From NCBI RefSeq assembly GCF_001651875.1, contig NZ_LNQB01000099.1:1-64000 (forward strand): DNA of 64,000 nucleotides. The letters run 5' to 3'. This document shows positions 9,994 to 19,798 of this stretch, piece after piece (positions within the stretch are counted from its first letter, which is position 1; each line of letters starts with the position of its first letter). The position numbers and the translations under genes are program-made. This DNA comes from Sinorhizobium saheli. Its GTDB lineage: Bacteria; Pseudomonadota; Alphaproteobacteria; Rhizobiales; Rhizobiaceae. The notes beneath the pieces were generated by a model. It was not told the DNA's origin and did not search any database. It saw nothing but the letters and a program-made list of their open reading frames with translations.

Positions 9994-10085
9994 AGAGCAT
10001 TTTGCAGTCAGGTGGGTTCACCTGACGTCGCGCAAATGCGGCAAAAACAAACCGATAGAGCGGTGCGCGAACGAAATGTGAACGC
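9994..10085. repeat. possible dispersed intergenic repeat with hairpin
   Basis: AGAGCATTTTGCAGTCAGGTG begins an intergenic block containing the inverted pair TCAGGTG/CACCTGA (10008-10025), followed by a GCGCAAATGCGGCAAAAAC stretch. I recall strings of this type between genes in many rhizobial genomes. No second clear copy is visible in this window, so the assignment is from memory. Confidence 0.4.
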
Positions 10086-10150
10086 ATCCAGCTACAGCAG
10101 CTTCCACCGCGGCAACCGCAGCACGCAAACAAGAGACGGGAGGACCGGCA

Positions 10151-10912
10151 ATGCACGGAAAATTCGTGTGGTACGAACTGATGACGACGGACACGAAGGC
10201 GGCGGAAGCCTTCTACAAGGACGTGGTGGGCTGGAGCGTCCGCGACGCCGGCATGCCCGGCATGGACTACACCCTTTTTTCCGCCGGCGAGCACCAGGTG
10301 GCCGGCCTGATGACCATGCCCGAGGGTGCGCTCGAGATGAAGGTGCCGCCGGCATGGCTCGGCTATGTGGGGGTCGACGACGTCGATGCCGCGGCAGAGA
10401 AGCTCAGAGCCGGGGGCGGCACGGTTCACCGCTCGCCCGAGGACATACCGAACATCGGCCGCTTCGCGATCGTCACCGACCCGCACGGTGCGGCCTTCGC
10501 CCTCTTCAAGGGCCAGGGCGAACCGCCGCCGCCCATGGACCAGATGGCTCCGGGCAATGTCGGCTGGCACGAACTGATGGCCGGCGACCTCGACACCGCC
10601 TTCGACTTCTATTCGAGCCTCTTCGGCTGGACCAAGGACCAGGCGATGGATATGGGCGAGATGGGCGTCTATCAGATCTTCGCCCATAACGGCCAGCCGA
10701 TCGGCGGCATGATGACGAGGCCGGCCGAGGTCCCCAATCCCTACTGGCTCTATTACTTCAACGTCGAGGCGCTCGACGCGGCGATCGACCGCGCAAAATC
10801 AGGCGGCGCAAAGATGCTGATGGAGCCGATGGAAGTACCCGGCGGCGCCTGGATCGTCCAGGCCACCGACCCCCAGGGCGCCCTCTTCGCGCTGGTCGCG
10901 CCGAAGCGCTGA
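10151..10912 (+). CDS. VOC-family (glyoxalase/bleomycin resistance fold) protein, two modules
   Basis: A 253-residue protein made of two tandem vicinal-oxygen-chelate modules, at residues 5-122 (GKFVWYELMTTDTKAAEAFY ... TDPHGAAFALFK) and 134-250 (NVGWHELMAGDLDTAFDFYS ... TDPQGALFALVAP). The two halves are clearly internal repeats, as in hydroxylase-like VOC proteins. The start at 10151 has GGGAGGA upstream. The metal-binding His/Glu positions are only partly conserved, so the enzyme class cannot be set. It is the last gene of the DUF899-DUF1579-VOC series, followed by a palindromic repeat at 10936-11033. Confidence 0.9.
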   Translation: MHGKFVWYELMTTDTKAAEAFYKDVVGWSVRDAGMPGMDYTLFSAGEHQVAGLMTMPEGALEMKVPPAWLGYVGVDDVDAAAEKLRAGGGTVHRSPEDIPNIGRFAIVTDPHGAAFALFKGQGEPPPPMDQMAPGNVGWHELMAGDLDTAFDFYSSLFGWTKDQAMDMGEMGVYQIFAHNGQPIGGMMTRPAEVPNPYWLYYFNVEALDAAIDRAKSGGAKMLMEPMEVPGGAWIVQATDPQGALFALVAPKR

Positions 10913-10935
10913 GCTTTTCCGAGGCGTCGCTTTCG

Positions 10936-11033
10936 CCCCTCATCCCGCTGCCGCGACCTTCTCCCCGTTCTGACGGGGAGAAGGGGTATGCCGCGCGTTC
11001 AGTCCTCGGGTTAACCCAAGGAGAGGGGAAAAT
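10936..11033. repeat. RIME-like palindromic element
   Basis: CCCCTCATCC is followed by a hairpin, CCTTCTCCCCG/CGGGGAGAAGG at 10957-10984, then a degenerate tail. The same vocabulary recurs at seven other intergenic sites in the window. Confidence 0.65.
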
Positions 11034-11173
11034 CTCGCGCCTCGGCGACACACGAGACCCGGAGGACCATCCGCTTCCGCCCGAACGCTCCATGCTTGCT
11101 TTCTGTCTTCGCATTGCACAAAGTCCTCCCGAATGGCGGGCGACGGACCCGTCGTCGAGGGGAACAACGCTGC

Positions 11174-14100
11174 ATGTCGATCAAGGCCAGTATCTATCAC
11201 CTGACCCACTACAAATATGACCGGCCGGTAAGGCTCTCACCGCAGATCATCAGGTTGAAACCGGCCGCGCACTCGAAGACAAAGGTCATCAGCCACGCGC
11301 TGAAGGTCTCGCCGGAAAATCAATTCGTCAACCTGCAGCAGGATCCCTACGGCAACTACCTCGCCCGCTACGTCTTTCCCGATCCGGTGACGGAACTGAA
11401 GATCGAGGTCGATCTCGTCGCCGACATGACGGTCTACAATCCCTTCGACTTCTTCGTCGAGGAAGAGGCCGAGCACTGGCCGTTCCGCTACCCGGAGGAC
11501 TTGAGCGAAGACCTGAAGATCTACATGACGCCGGAGCCGATGGAGCCGAGGCTCGCGGCCTTCATGGAGACGATCGACCGCTCGCGTCAGCGTACCGTCG
11601 ACATGATCGTCGGCCTCAATGCGCGGCTGCAGAAGGAGATCGGCTATGTGATCCGCATGGAGCCGGGCGTGCAGGCGCCGGAAGAGACGCTCGGTCTCGC
11701 CCGCGGCTCGTGCCGCGATTCGAGCTGGCTGCTCGTGCAGGTCCTGCGCAATCTCGGCTTCGCCGCCCGCTTCGTCTCAGGCTACCTCATCCAGCTGACG
11801 CCGGACCTGAAGGCGCTCGACGGCCCCTCGGGCACCGATCACGATTTCACCGACCTGCACGCCTGGGCGGAGGTCTATATTCCGGGCGCCGGCTGGATCG
11901 GGCTCGACCCGACCTCCGGGCTCCTGACCGGCGAAAGCCACATCCCGCTCGCCGCCACCCCGCATTACCGCAATGCCGCGCCGATCTCCGGCGGCTTCTT
12001 CGGCGACCCGGACACGAGAACGGACTTCGCCTTCGACATGAAGGTCGCCCGCGTCGCCGAACATCCGCGCATCACCAAGCCCTTTTCCGACGAAAGCTGG
12101 GAGGCGCTGAACGCGCTTGGCGACGAGGTCGACCGGGTGCTTGAGGAAAGCGACGTGCGCCTGACGATGGGCGGCGAGCCGACCTTCGTCTCGATCGACG
12201 ATTTCGAATCGGACGAATGGAACACCGCGGCCGTCGGCCCGACCAAGCGCGAGAAGGCCGACACGCTCATTCGGCGGCTGCGCGAGCGCTTCGCGCCCGG
12301 CGGCTTCCTGCATTACGGCCAGGGCAAATGGTATCCGGGCGAGAGCCTGCCGCGCTGGACCTTCTCGCTCTACTGGCGCCGCGACGGCCTGCCGATCTGG
12401 CAGCGGCCCGACCTCATCGCCGAGGAGCGCGGCAGGCAGGACGTAACCGAGCGAGACGCAGAGCGGCTGCTCGTCGCCGTCGCCGGCGAACTCGGCATCG
12501 CGGCCGACATGGTCGTTCCGGCCTATGAGGACCCGGCCGAATGGATCGTCAAGGAAGCGAACCTCCCGGACAATGTCGACCCGTCGAACTCGAAGCTCAA
12601 GGACCCGGAGGAGCGCAGCCGCATCGCCCGCGTCTTCGAACGCGGCCTGACCGAGCCGACCGGCCACGTGCTGCCGGTGCAGGCCTGGAATTCGCGCGCC
12701 TCCGGCCGGAAATGGATGAGCGAGAAATGGAACACCCGGCGCGGCCGCATCTTCCTCGTGCCGGGCGACAGTCCGGTCGGCTATCGCCTGCCGCTCGGCT
12801 CGCTGCCCTATATAGCCCCCTCGTCCTATCCCTATATCAATCCCGTCGACCCGACCGTTGCGCGTGCGGACCTGCCTGATTTCACGGAGGCGAAGGGCCG
12901 CGCCCAGCACGCGCGCTTCCAGCCGTCAGCGGAACCGCAGACGCCGCTCCCCCCTCCCCGCGACGAGATCGGCGGCGAGGTGCGCACCGCGCTGACCGTC
13001 GAGCCGCGGGACGGCCGGCTCTGCGTCTTCATGCCGCCGACGACCGCCGTCGAGGACTATCTCGACCTCATCGCCTCGACCGAGCGGGCCGCCGCCGAGC
13101 TCGGCCTCCCCGTCCACATCGAAGGCTATCCGCCGCCTGAGGACGAGCGCATCAACGTCATCCGCGGCGCCCCCGACCCCGGCGTTATCGAGGTCAACAT
13201 CCACCCGGCTTCGACCTGGCGCGAATGCGTCGACATCACCACGGCGATCTACGAGGAGGCGCGCCAGAGCCGGCTCGGCGCCGACAAGTTCATGATCGAC
13301 GGCCGCCACACCGGGACCGGCGGCGGCAACCACGTGGTGGTCGGCGGCCGCAGCCCCAATGACAGCCCCTTCCTGCGCCGGCCGGACCTGTTGAAGAGCA
13401 TCGTGCTGCACTGGCAGCGCCATCCGGCGCTCTCCTATCTCTTCTCCGGCCTCTTCATCGGCCCGACCAGCCAGGCGCCGCGCATCGATGAGGCGCGCCA
13501 CGATTCCCTCTACGAGCTGGAGATCGCGCTCGCCCAGGTGCCGGCGCCGGGCTCCGGCCGCGTGCCGCCGCTGCCCTGGCTCGTCGACCGGCTCTTCCGC
13601 AACCTGCTCGTCGACGTCACCGGCAACACGCACCGCTCGGAAATCTGCATCGACAAGCTGTTCTCGCCGGACGGCCCCACCGGCCGGCTCGGGCTGATCG
13701 AGTTCCGCGGCTTCGAGATGCCGCCGAATGCGAGGATGTCGCTCGCCCAGCAATTGCTGGTGCGCGCCCTCATCGCCCGCTTCTGGAAGAGCCCCGCCGA
13801 AGGCCGCTTCGTGCGCTGGGGCACCATGCTCCACGACCGCTTCATGCTGCCGCATTACGTCTGGCAGGATTTCCTCGACGTTCTCGCCGACCTTGCCGCC
13901 CACGGCTTCGATCTGCGGCCGGAATGGTTCGCGGCCCAGCTCGAATTCCGCTTCCCCTTCTGCGGCGAGGTCGAATACGAGGAGGCGAAGCTCGAAATCC
14001 GCCAGGCGCTCGAACCCTGGCACGTGATGGGCGAACAGGGCGCGATCGGCGGCACCGTGCGCTATGTCGATTCCTCGGTCGAACGCCTGCAGGTGAAGCT

Positions 14101-14500
14101 CGAGACCGCGAACCCGGACCGCTACACGGTCGCCTGCAACGGTCGTCCGGTGCCGCTGGCGCGAACCGGAACCAGCGGCCTTGCCGTCGCCGGCGTCCGC
14201 TACAAGGCCTGGCAGCCGGCATCCGGGCTGCATCCGGTGTTGCCGGTGAACACTCCCCTCACATTCGACATTTATGATACATGGTCGAATCGGGCGATCG
14301 GCGGCTGCGTCTATCATGTTGCGCATCCGGGCGGGCGTAACTATGAGACCTTCCCGGTCAACGGCAACGAGGCCGAAGCGCGCCGGCTGGCGCGCTTCGA
14401 ACCCTGGGGTCATACGACGGGCACATATCGGCTGCAGCCGGAAACCCCGCCGGCGGAATTTCCCCTGACGCTCGACCTGAGGCGTCCGGCAGGAGCGTAA
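11174..14500 (+). CDS. transglutaminase-like / DUF2126 (COG4196) fusion protein
   Basis: A 1,108-residue protein. Residues 1-90 are the bacterial transglutaminase N-terminal beta domain ([21 protein letters not shown]). The transglutaminase core follows with an intact triad: Cys180 in GSCRDSS, His229 in DLHAWAEV and Asp245 in GLDPTSG. From about residue 320 onward is DUF2126, with [39 protein letters not shown] and [13 protein letters not shown]. Published comparative genomics (Iyer, Abhiman, Maxwell, Burroughs and Aravind, 2009, as I recall) proposed a circularly permuted glutamine-synthetase-like amidoligase in systems of this kind, together with a circularly permuted ATP-grasp enzyme; DUF2126 is my best match to it. 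The predicted role is to make or trim an unusual peptide or amide. ATG 11174 follows a GAGGGGA box, and the stop directly precedes the next start. No signal peptide is seen, so it is probably cytoplasmic. Confidence 0.9.
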   Translation: MSIKASIYHLTHYKYDRPVRLSPQIIRLKPAAHSKTKVISHALKVSPENQFVNLQQDPYGNYLARYVFPDPVTELKIEVDLVADMTVYNPFDFFVEEEAEHWPFRYPEDLSEDLKIYMTPEPMEPRLAAFMETIDRSRQRTVDMIVGLNARLQKEIGYVIRMEPGVQAPEETLGLARGSCRDSSWLLVQVLRNLGFAARFVSGYLIQLTPDLKALDGPSGTDHDFTDLHAWAEVYIPGAGWIGLDPTSGLLTGESHIPLAATPHYRNAAPISGGFFGDPDTRTDFAFDMKVARVAEHPRITKPFSDESWEALNALGDEVDRVLEESDVRLTMGGEPTFVSIDDFESDEWNTAAVGPTKREKADTLIRRLRERFAPGGFLHYGQGKWYPGESLPRWTFSLYWRRDGLPIWQRPDLIAEERGRQDVTERDAERLLVAVAGELGIAADMVVPAYEDPAEWIVKEANLPDNVDPSNSKLKDPEERSRIARVFERGLTEPTGHVLPVQAWNSRASGRKWMSEKWNTRRGRIFLVPGDSPVGYRLPLGSLPYIAPSSYPYINPVDPTVARADLPDFTEAKGRAQHARFQPSAEPQTPLPPPRDEIGGEVRTALTVEPRDGRLCVFMPPTTAVEDYLDLIASTERAAAELGLPVHIEGYPPPEDERINVIRGAPDPGVIEVNIHPASTWRECVDITTAIYEEARQSRLGADKFMIDGRHTGTGGGNHVVVGGRSPNDSPFLRRPDLLKSIVLHWQRHPALSYLFSGLFIGPTSQAPRIDEARHDSLYELEIALAQVPAPGSGRVPPLPWLVDRLFRNLLVDVTGNTHRSEICIDKLFSPDGPTGRLGLIEFRGFEMPPNARMSLAQQLLVRALIARFWKSPAEGRFVRWGTMLHDRFMLPHYVWQDFLDVLADLAAHGFDLRPEWFAAQLEFRFPFCGEVEYEEAKLEIRQALEPWHVMGEQGAIGGTVRYVDSSVERLQVKLETANPDRYTVACNGRPVPLARTGTSGLAVAGVRYKAWQPASGLHPVLPVNTPLTFDIYDTWSNRAIGGCVYHVAHPGGRNYETFPVNGNEAEARRLARFEPWGHTTGTYRLQPETPPAEFPLTLDLRRPAGA

Positions 14501-16909
14501 ATGGCAAAGAAGCAGGCGGCAGAGGCAAGAAATGCGAGCCGGCCCGCGGGCGACCCGGTCTTCGGCTATCGCGCGCTGCCGGGCGTCGCCGACGAGATGC
14601 TCGACTCGCAAGGCAAGGTCCGGCCGGTCTGGCAGCGCCTGCTCGCGACGCTCGGCCGCATGGACGAGACCGAGCTTGCCAACCGCTTCGCGCGCGCCGA
14701 CCGCTATCTCCGCGATGCCGGCGTCTTCTACCGCGCCTACGGCAAGGAGGGTTCCGAACGGAGCTGGCCGCTCTCGCACGTCCCCGTGCTGATCGACGAG
14801 GCGGAATGGGCGGCCGTTTCCGAGGGCCTCGTCCAGCGGGCCGAGCTTCTGGAGCGGGTCGTCGCCGATATCTACGGCGAGGCGAAGTTGGTGCGGCAGG
14901 GGCTGCTGCCGCCGGGCCTGATTGCCTCCAATCCGCAGTTCCTGCGTCCGCTCGTCGGCGTCAGGCCGGCGGACGGGCACTTCCTGCACTTCTGCTCCTT
15001 CGAGATCGGCCGCGGGCCCGACGGCAACTGGTGGGTGCTTTCCGATCGCACCGAGGCGCCCTCCGGCGCCGGCTTCGCGCTCGAGAACCGGGTGGCGACG
15101 ACGCGCGCCTTCTCCGACCTCTACGCCGAAACCCATGTCCATCGGCTGGCGGGATTCTTCGGTGCCTTCCGCGACACGCTGCAGGCGCACAAACGGCATC
15201 CGGACGACCGCATCGCGGTCCTCTCGCCGGGGATCGCCAACGAGACCTATTTCGAGCACGCCTATATCGCCCGCTATCTCGGCTTCATGCTGCTCGAGGG
15301 CGAGGACCTGACGGTCGTCGGCGGCCGGGTAATGGTGCGCACCGTCGCCGGCCTGAAGCCGATCGGCGTGCTCTGGCGCCGGCTCGACGCCTCCTTCGCC
15401 GATCCTCTCGAACTCAACCAGTCCTCCCATATCGGCACGCCCGGCATCGTCGAGGCACTGAGGGCCGGCTCGGTCTCGATCGTCAATGCGCTCGGTTCCG
15501 GCATTCTGGAGACGCGCGCGCTTCTCGCCTTCATGCCGGCGATCTGTCGCCATGTCCTCGGCGAGGAGCAGAAGCTGCCGTCGATCGCCACCTGGTGGTG
15601 CGGGCAGGAATCCGAACGCGAACATGTCGCGAGCCATGTCGGGGACATGGTGATCGGCCCGGCCTATTCGACGCGCCCCTTCTTCGACGACAACGGCCAG
15701 TCGGTGCTCGGCGCTTCGCTGCGCGCGGCGGCCAAGACCTCGGTCACCGATTGGCTGGCGACCGATGGGCGCAAGCTGGTGGGCCAGGAGGTGGTCACGC
15801 TCTCGACGACGCCCGCCTGGGTGCACGGCCGGCTGACGCCCCGGCCGATGAGCCTGCGGGTCTTTGCCGCGCGCACGCGCGACGGCTGGCAGATCATGCC
15901 GGGCGGCTTCGCCCGCATCGGCTCGGGCGACGACGTGGCGGCGATCGCGATGCAGGCCGGCGGCACCGCCGCCGACGTCTGGATCGTCAGCGACCGGCCG
16001 GTCGAGCGCACGACGCTCCTGCCGGCGGAGGAGAGCTTCACCCGCAACATGCCGGGGAGCCTGCCCAGCCGCTCGGCGGACAACCTCTTCTGGCTCGGCC
16101 GGTATATCGAGCGGGCGGAAGGGGCGCTCAGGATCCTGCGCGCCTGGCACGGGCGCTTCGCCGAGGCCGCCGACCCGCAAATGCCGCTGCTCAAGGACGT
16201 CAGCGATTACCTCGCCGCCCTCGACATCAACACGCGCCAGCCGGTGCCCGAGAGCCTGCTCGCCAATATCGACAGCGCCCTTTTCAGCGCCGGCAATATT
16301 CGCGACCGGTTCTCGCCGGACGGCTGGCTCGCCCTCAACGACCTGTCGAAAACGGCGCGCAAGTTTCATTCGACCGTGCAGGCCGGCGACGATGCCACGC
16401 ACGCGATGACGATCCTCCTGCGCAAGCTCGCCGGCTTCGCGGGTCTCGTCCACGAAAACATGTACCGCTTCACCGGCTGGCGGTTCCTGTCGATCGGCCG
16501 CTATCTCGAACGCGGCCTGCACATGACGAGGCTCCTCGGCCATATGTCCGGACCGGACGCCCCCGACGGCGCCTATGACATGCTGCTCGAGATCGGCGAC
16601 AGCGTCATGACCCATCGCCGCCGCTACAACGTCAACACCGCCGCCTTGACCGTCACCGACCTCCTGGCCCTCGATCCTCTCAATCCGCGCTCGGTCCTCT
16701 ATCAGTTGAACGAGATCAAGACGGAGGTCGAGCTCCTGCCGAACGCCTTCGTCAACGGCCAGATGTCGCCCTTCTACCGGGAAACGATGCGGCTCCATTC
16801 CGGCCTCGCCGTGATGACGCCGGAAGCGCTGAATGCAACCGTCTACAAGCGGCTCGAACAGGACCTCGAAAGACTGTCGGACCTGCTCGGGCAAACCTAT
16901 CTGGGATAG
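14501..16909 (+). CDS. circularly permuted ATP-grasp / alpha-E domain fusion protein
   Basis: An 802-residue protein. Residues about 20-490 match the circularly permuted ATP-grasp family (COG2308, DUF404/407): FYRAYGKEGSERSWPLSHVPVLID, VRPADGHFLHFCSFEIGRGPDG, NETYFEHAYIARYLGFMLLEGEDL and the Gly-Ser rich VNALGSGILETRAL. From about residue 515 it matches the alpha-E domain (COG2307): SADNLFWLGRYIERAE and WRFLSIGRYLERGLHMTRLL. In many genomes these are two genes; here they are fused. The ATG directly follows the TAA of the DUF2126 gene, with AGGAG inside that gene, so translation is likely coupled. Predicted activity is ATP-dependent amide or peptide bond formation. The substrate is unknown. 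Confidence 0.9.
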   Translation: MAKKQAAEARNASRPAGDPVFGYRALPGVADEMLDSQGKVRPVWQRLLATLGRMDETELANRFARADRYLRDAGVFYRAYGKEGSERSWPLSHVPVLIDEAEWAAVSEGLVQRAELLERVVADIYGEAKLVRQGLLPPGLIASNPQFLRPLVGVRPADGHFLHFCSFEIGRGPDGNWWVLSDRTEAPSGAGFALENRVATTRAFSDLYAETHVHRLAGFFGAFRDTLQAHKRHPDDRIAVLSPGIANETYFEHAYIARYLGFMLLEGEDLTVVGGRVMVRTVAGLKPIGVLWRRLDASFADPLELNQSSHIGTPGIVEALRAGSVSIVNALGSGILETRALLAFMPAICRHVLGEEQKLPSIATWWCGQESEREHVASHVGDMVIGPAYSTRPFFDDNGQSVLGASLRAAAKTSVTDWLATDGRKLVGQEVVTLSTTPAWVHGRLTPRPMSLRVFAARTRDGWQIMPGGFARIGSGDDVAAIAMQAGGTAADVWIVSDRPVERTTLLPAEESFTRNMPGSLPSRSADNLFWLGRYIERAEGALRILRAWHGRFAEAADPQMPLLKDVSDYLAALDINTRQPVPESLLANIDSALFSAGNIRDRFSPDGWLALNDLSKTARKFHSTVQAGDDATHAMTILLRKLAGFAGLVHENMYRFTGWRFLSIGRYLERGLHMTRLLGHMSGPDAPDGAYDMLLEIGDSVMTHRRRYNVNTAALTVTDLLALDPLNPRSVLYQLNEIKTEVELLPNAFVNGQMSPFYRETMRLHSGLAVMTPEALNATVYKRLEQDLERLSDLLGQTYLG

Positions 16910-16946
16910 AGCGGATGAGGCGAAAGAGCATGGCGCGCGAAGACTG

Positions 16947-17103
16947 CCCCTCCCCAACCCCTCCCCACAAGGGGGAGGGGCTATCTCGGCCGCCCCCTCT
17001 CGGATCAACTCGACCTTTGCGCGCGATGCGATCATCGGAGGTGGCATGGCGATCGCCGCGGGCGCCTGGCCCCTCCCCCTTGTGGGGAGGGGTTGGGGAG
17101 GGG
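16947..17103. repeat. RIME-like element with 34-nt inverted arms
   Basis: Identical 34-nt arms in opposite orientation (16947-16980 and 17070-17103), each itself partly palindromic (CCCTCCCC ... ACAAGGGGGAGGGG), enclose 89 bases. It lies between the ATP-grasp gene and the second transglutaminase gene. As RNA it would fold into a long stem, which could separate expression of the two genes. Confidence 0.75.
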
Positions 17104-17155
17104 TTCTGCCGACGAAACATGCCTGCACCGCGATCCACGAACGGCATTCCCTCCA

Positions 17156-18034
17156 ATGCTCTATGACATCAGCCTGAAGATCACCTACGGCTATGAGGTA
17201 CCGGTCAGCGGCGGGCGGCATCTCGTGCGCGTCCTGCCCGTCTCGATCCCCGGCCGCCAGCGCCTCGTCGCCGGCTCGGTCACTTGCCAGCCGACACCCT
17301 TCGAGCGCGCGGAAAGCGTCGACTTCTTCGCCAATCCCACCACCTCCATCCTGTTCCGCTCGGTCCATGACCATCTCGTGATCCGCATGCAGGCGCGTGT
17401 CCAGGCGGAGGCACCGGCGCTCACCGCCGATCTGTCGCCGCCGCTTGCCGCCTTGCCGGCGGAGCTTTCCGCCTGCTGGTCGATCGACGCCGAATCCCCG
17501 CACCATTTCGTCGGTCCGAGCCCGCTGCTTGCGGAGGTGCCGGAGATCGCCGCCTATGCGCGCGCAATCGCCCGCGAGGACATGACGGTGCAGGAGATCG
17601 GCACCGCCATCTGCAACCGCATCCATGGCGACTTCACCTACGACACCGAGGCGACGACCGTGAGCACGACGCCGGCAGAGGCCTTCAAGCTGAAACGCGG
17701 CGTCTGCCAGGATTTCGCCCATGTGATGATCGTGGCGCTGCGCAGCCTCGGCATCCCCGCCGGCTATGTCAGCGGCTTCCTCAGAACCTTGCCGCCGCCG
17801 GGCAAGGAGCGGCTGGAAGGCGCCGATGCCATGCATGCCTGGGTACGCTTCTGGTGCGGTGCGACGGCCGGCTGGATGGAACTCGACCCGACCAACAATA
17901 TTCCGGCCGGCACCGACCACATCGTCGTCGGGCACGGCCGCGATTATGGCGACGTGGCCCCGGTCATCGGCGTGCTAAAGAGCTACGGCAGTCACACGAC
18001 GGAACAGGCGGTCGACGTCATCCCCGTCGGCTGA
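17156..18034 (+). CDS. transglutaminase-like cysteine peptidase-fold protein
   Basis: A 292-residue protein with the same architecture as the N-terminus of the DUF2126 fusion: a beta domain (residues 1-150), then the transglutaminase core with Cys184 (KRGVCQDFAH), His227 (DAMHAWVRFW) and Asp244 (ELDPTNN). All three catalytic residues are present. In bacteria this fold more often acts as a peptidase or amide-exchange enzyme than as a protein cross-linker. ATG 17156 is where homology begins (LYDISLKITYGYEVPVSGGRH), although its ribosome site is weak. The likely role is to act on the product of the two upstream ligase-like proteins. A repeat separates it from them. No signal peptide is seen. Confidence 0.9.
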   Translation: MLYDISLKITYGYEVPVSGGRHLVRVLPVSIPGRQRLVAGSVTCQPTPFERAESVDFFANPTTSILFRSVHDHLVIRMQARVQAEAPALTADLSPPLAALPAELSACWSIDAESPHHFVGPSPLLAEVPEIAAYARAIAREDMTVQEIGTAICNRIHGDFTYDTEATTVSTTPAEAFKLKRGVCQDFAHVMIVALRSLGIPAGYVSGFLRTLPPPGKERLEGADAMHAWVRFWCGATAGWMELDPTNNIPAGTDHIVVGHGRDYGDVAPVIGVLKSYGSHTTEQAVDVIPVG

Positions 18035-18048
18035 CCCGAAACGACACA

Positions 18049-18069
18049 GCCGTGCCGTTTCCGCACGGC
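18049..18069 (+). terminator. hairpin after transglutaminase gene
   Basis: GCCGTGC and GCACGGC flank a CGTTTCC loop 14 bases after the stop. No U-run follows, so termination strength is uncertain. Confidence 0.5.
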
Positions 18070-18204
18070 CGCACGCGTGGCAATCCCGGCAGAAATCACG
18101 GGGCCTCTGACGATTCACTAAAATTGAACCAACCGCCTGAACCGGTCGGTAATGTATCACTGCTAGATCTCGCTCACTGATTGTATTTGCTTTGGGGGGC
18201 TGAG

Positions 18205-19461
18205 ATGGGAAGACGATTGGCCGTAGGCCGATCCTTGGCGGCGATGCTGCGGGACCGGAGCGGTAATTTCGCAATGATGACGGCGCTCACCGCGCCGCTG
18301 CTGCTGGCGGTCGGCGGTGTCTCCATCGACATGGCCAACATGCTGATGACCAAGAACCAGCTGCAGGACGCAACCGACGCGGCTGCCCTCGCGGCGGCCT
18401 CCGCGCTGGTGTCAGAATCGCAGCCGGACATCGAGGCGGCCAAGACCCTCGCGCGAAAATTCCTGAAGACGCAGGCGGCCTCGGGAAGCGCTGCCGACAC
18501 GCCGGCCGATGGCCAGGATGGAACGCCCACCGACCAGACATCGGACGGCGCAACGTCAGAGGCGCCGGAATGGGACGAGACCAACACGACGCAGGTGAGC
18601 ATCACCGAAACGCCCAACGGGGCGAAGGGCAAGTCGTTCCAGGTGACCGTCGTCAACAAGCACCTGCTGCGGTTCAACGCGATGACGCGGCTGCTCGGCC
18701 AGGATTCGATCGAGCTTGAAACCCAGGCGACGGCGGAGAGCGCGACGGAGAGCAAGAACGCCCTGTCGATGTATCTCGTACTCGACCGGTCCGGCTCGAT
18801 GGCGTGGAAGACGAATACCGTCAACACGGCGAAGAAGAGCTGCCCCAATTACACCGAATCCAACTGGAGCAGATACCCCAACCTGAGGTCGACCAGTCCC
18901 TGCTACATCACCAAGATCGACGCGCTGAAGACCGCCGTCAACGACCTGCTGGCACAGCTTCTGGTCGCGGATCCGGAACAGATCTATGTCCGCACCGCCG
19001 CAATCTCCTACAATGCTTCCCAGGACACGCCGGGAACGCTCGCCTGGGGCACCACCGGTACCGCGAGCTACGTCAATGCGTTGGTTGCAACCGGTGGCAC
19101 CGCGTCAGGCAACGCCTTCAAGACGGCCTACGGCAAGGTGACCGACGGCGCCGAAAACACCGCGCATGCCGCCAGGAACGGTCAAGAGCCGACGAAATAC
19201 ATCGTCTTCATGACCGATGGCGAGAACAATGCGGCCTATGACGACACCATGACCAAGCAATGGTGCGACACGGCCAAGGCCAACAAGGTCCAGATCTACA
19301 GCGTCGCCTTCATGGCGCCGGACCGGGGCCAGGACCTCCTGAAATATTGCGCGTCTTCCGCCTCGCATTATTTCGAGGCCGAGGAAGCCGCCGACCTCGT
19401 TGCCGCCTTCAAGGCGATCGGCGAACGGGCCTCCGCAATGGTCTCCCGCCTGACGAGATAG
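18205..19461 (+). CDS. TadG/TadE-like pilus-type protein with von Willebrand factor A domain
   Basis: A 418-residue protein. Residues 1-70 hold a basic N-terminus and one hydrophobic helix (MMTALTAPLLLAVGGVSIDM) followed by the N-DATDAAALAAASALV helix typical of TadE/TadG-like proteins. A Thr/Asp/Ala-rich linker follows. From about residue 190 is a vWA domain with a full MIDAS motif: D194-R-S196-G-S198, and TDGENN with Asp338. ATG 18205 has GGGGGG upstream. Such proteins are anchored in the inner membrane with the vWA domain outside. In Tad systems TadG supports pilus assembly, but no other tad/cpa gene is nearby, so a pilus role here is uncertain. It is monocistronic. Confidence 0.88.
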   Translation: MGRRLAVGRSLAAMLRDRSGNFAMMTALTAPLLLAVGGVSIDMANMLMTKNQLQDATDAAALAAASALVSESQPDIEAAKTLARKFLKTQAASGSAADTPADGQDGTPTDQTSDGATSEAPEWDETNTTQVSITETPNGAKGKSFQVTVVNKHLLRFNAMTRLLGQDSIELETQATAESATESKNALSMYLVLDRSGSMAWKTNTVNTAKKSCPNYTESNWSRYPNLRSTSPCYITKIDALKTAVNDLLAQLLVADPEQIYVRTAAISYNASQDTPGTLAWGTTGTASYVNALVATGGTASGNAFKTAYGKVTDGAENTAHAARNGQEPTKYIVFMTDGENNAAYDDTMTKQWCDTAKANKVQIYSVAFMAPDRGQDLLKYCASSASHYFEAEEAADLVAAFKAIGERASAMVSRLTR

Positions 19462-19545
19462 CGCGGGTCTCATCCCGGGCCTTTCCATGCCGTCCGGCAT
19501 CGCCGGGCGGCACTTTTCCCCTGAGAGCCGCACGCCTCATTCAGG

Positions 19546-19625
19546 CGCGCAAGGTCGCTGCAGCACTTCGCGTTGCTGTATTTCCGCGTCCTCAAATCGA
19601 GGTCGATTCGAGGAGACATGCAGTG
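19546..19625 (+). repeat. rhizobial hairpin repeat, copy A
   Basis: It starts GCGCGCAAGGTCGCTG and closes with the stem TCCTCAAATCGA / CGATTCGAGGA, then ACATGCAG. It is close to copy C at 39931-40014, and lies between the TadG-like gene and glgP, 174 bases before the glgP start. Confidence 0.75.
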
Positions 19626-19798
19626 GGCAATTCTTGAAACTGCCTCGCGGGCAAGCCGCCCCAACAAGCGGTTGCTATTTTAATCCTTTTAAAAACACCT
19701 GTTGCAAGCGCTTCGGATCGATGCATAAATTGCCCTGATCCCGGCCGGTTCCGGCCTGCGGCCTCCTGAAATGAAATGCATAAGGTAAGACAGTTCTC

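Noticed and set aside
12926..17935. A 1,669-codon open frame on the minus strand opposite the whole ligase/transglutaminase cluster
   Set aside because: Its frame mirrors the codon phase of real plus-strand genes in GC-rich DNA, its composition is Arg/Gly/Ala/Asp-rich low complexity, and it has no recognisable domain. The plus-strand genes show full catalytic motifs.
18205..19461. Possible Tad pilus locus
   Set aside because: Only the TadG-like gene is present; no pilin, secretin or TadA-type ATPase gene flanks it.
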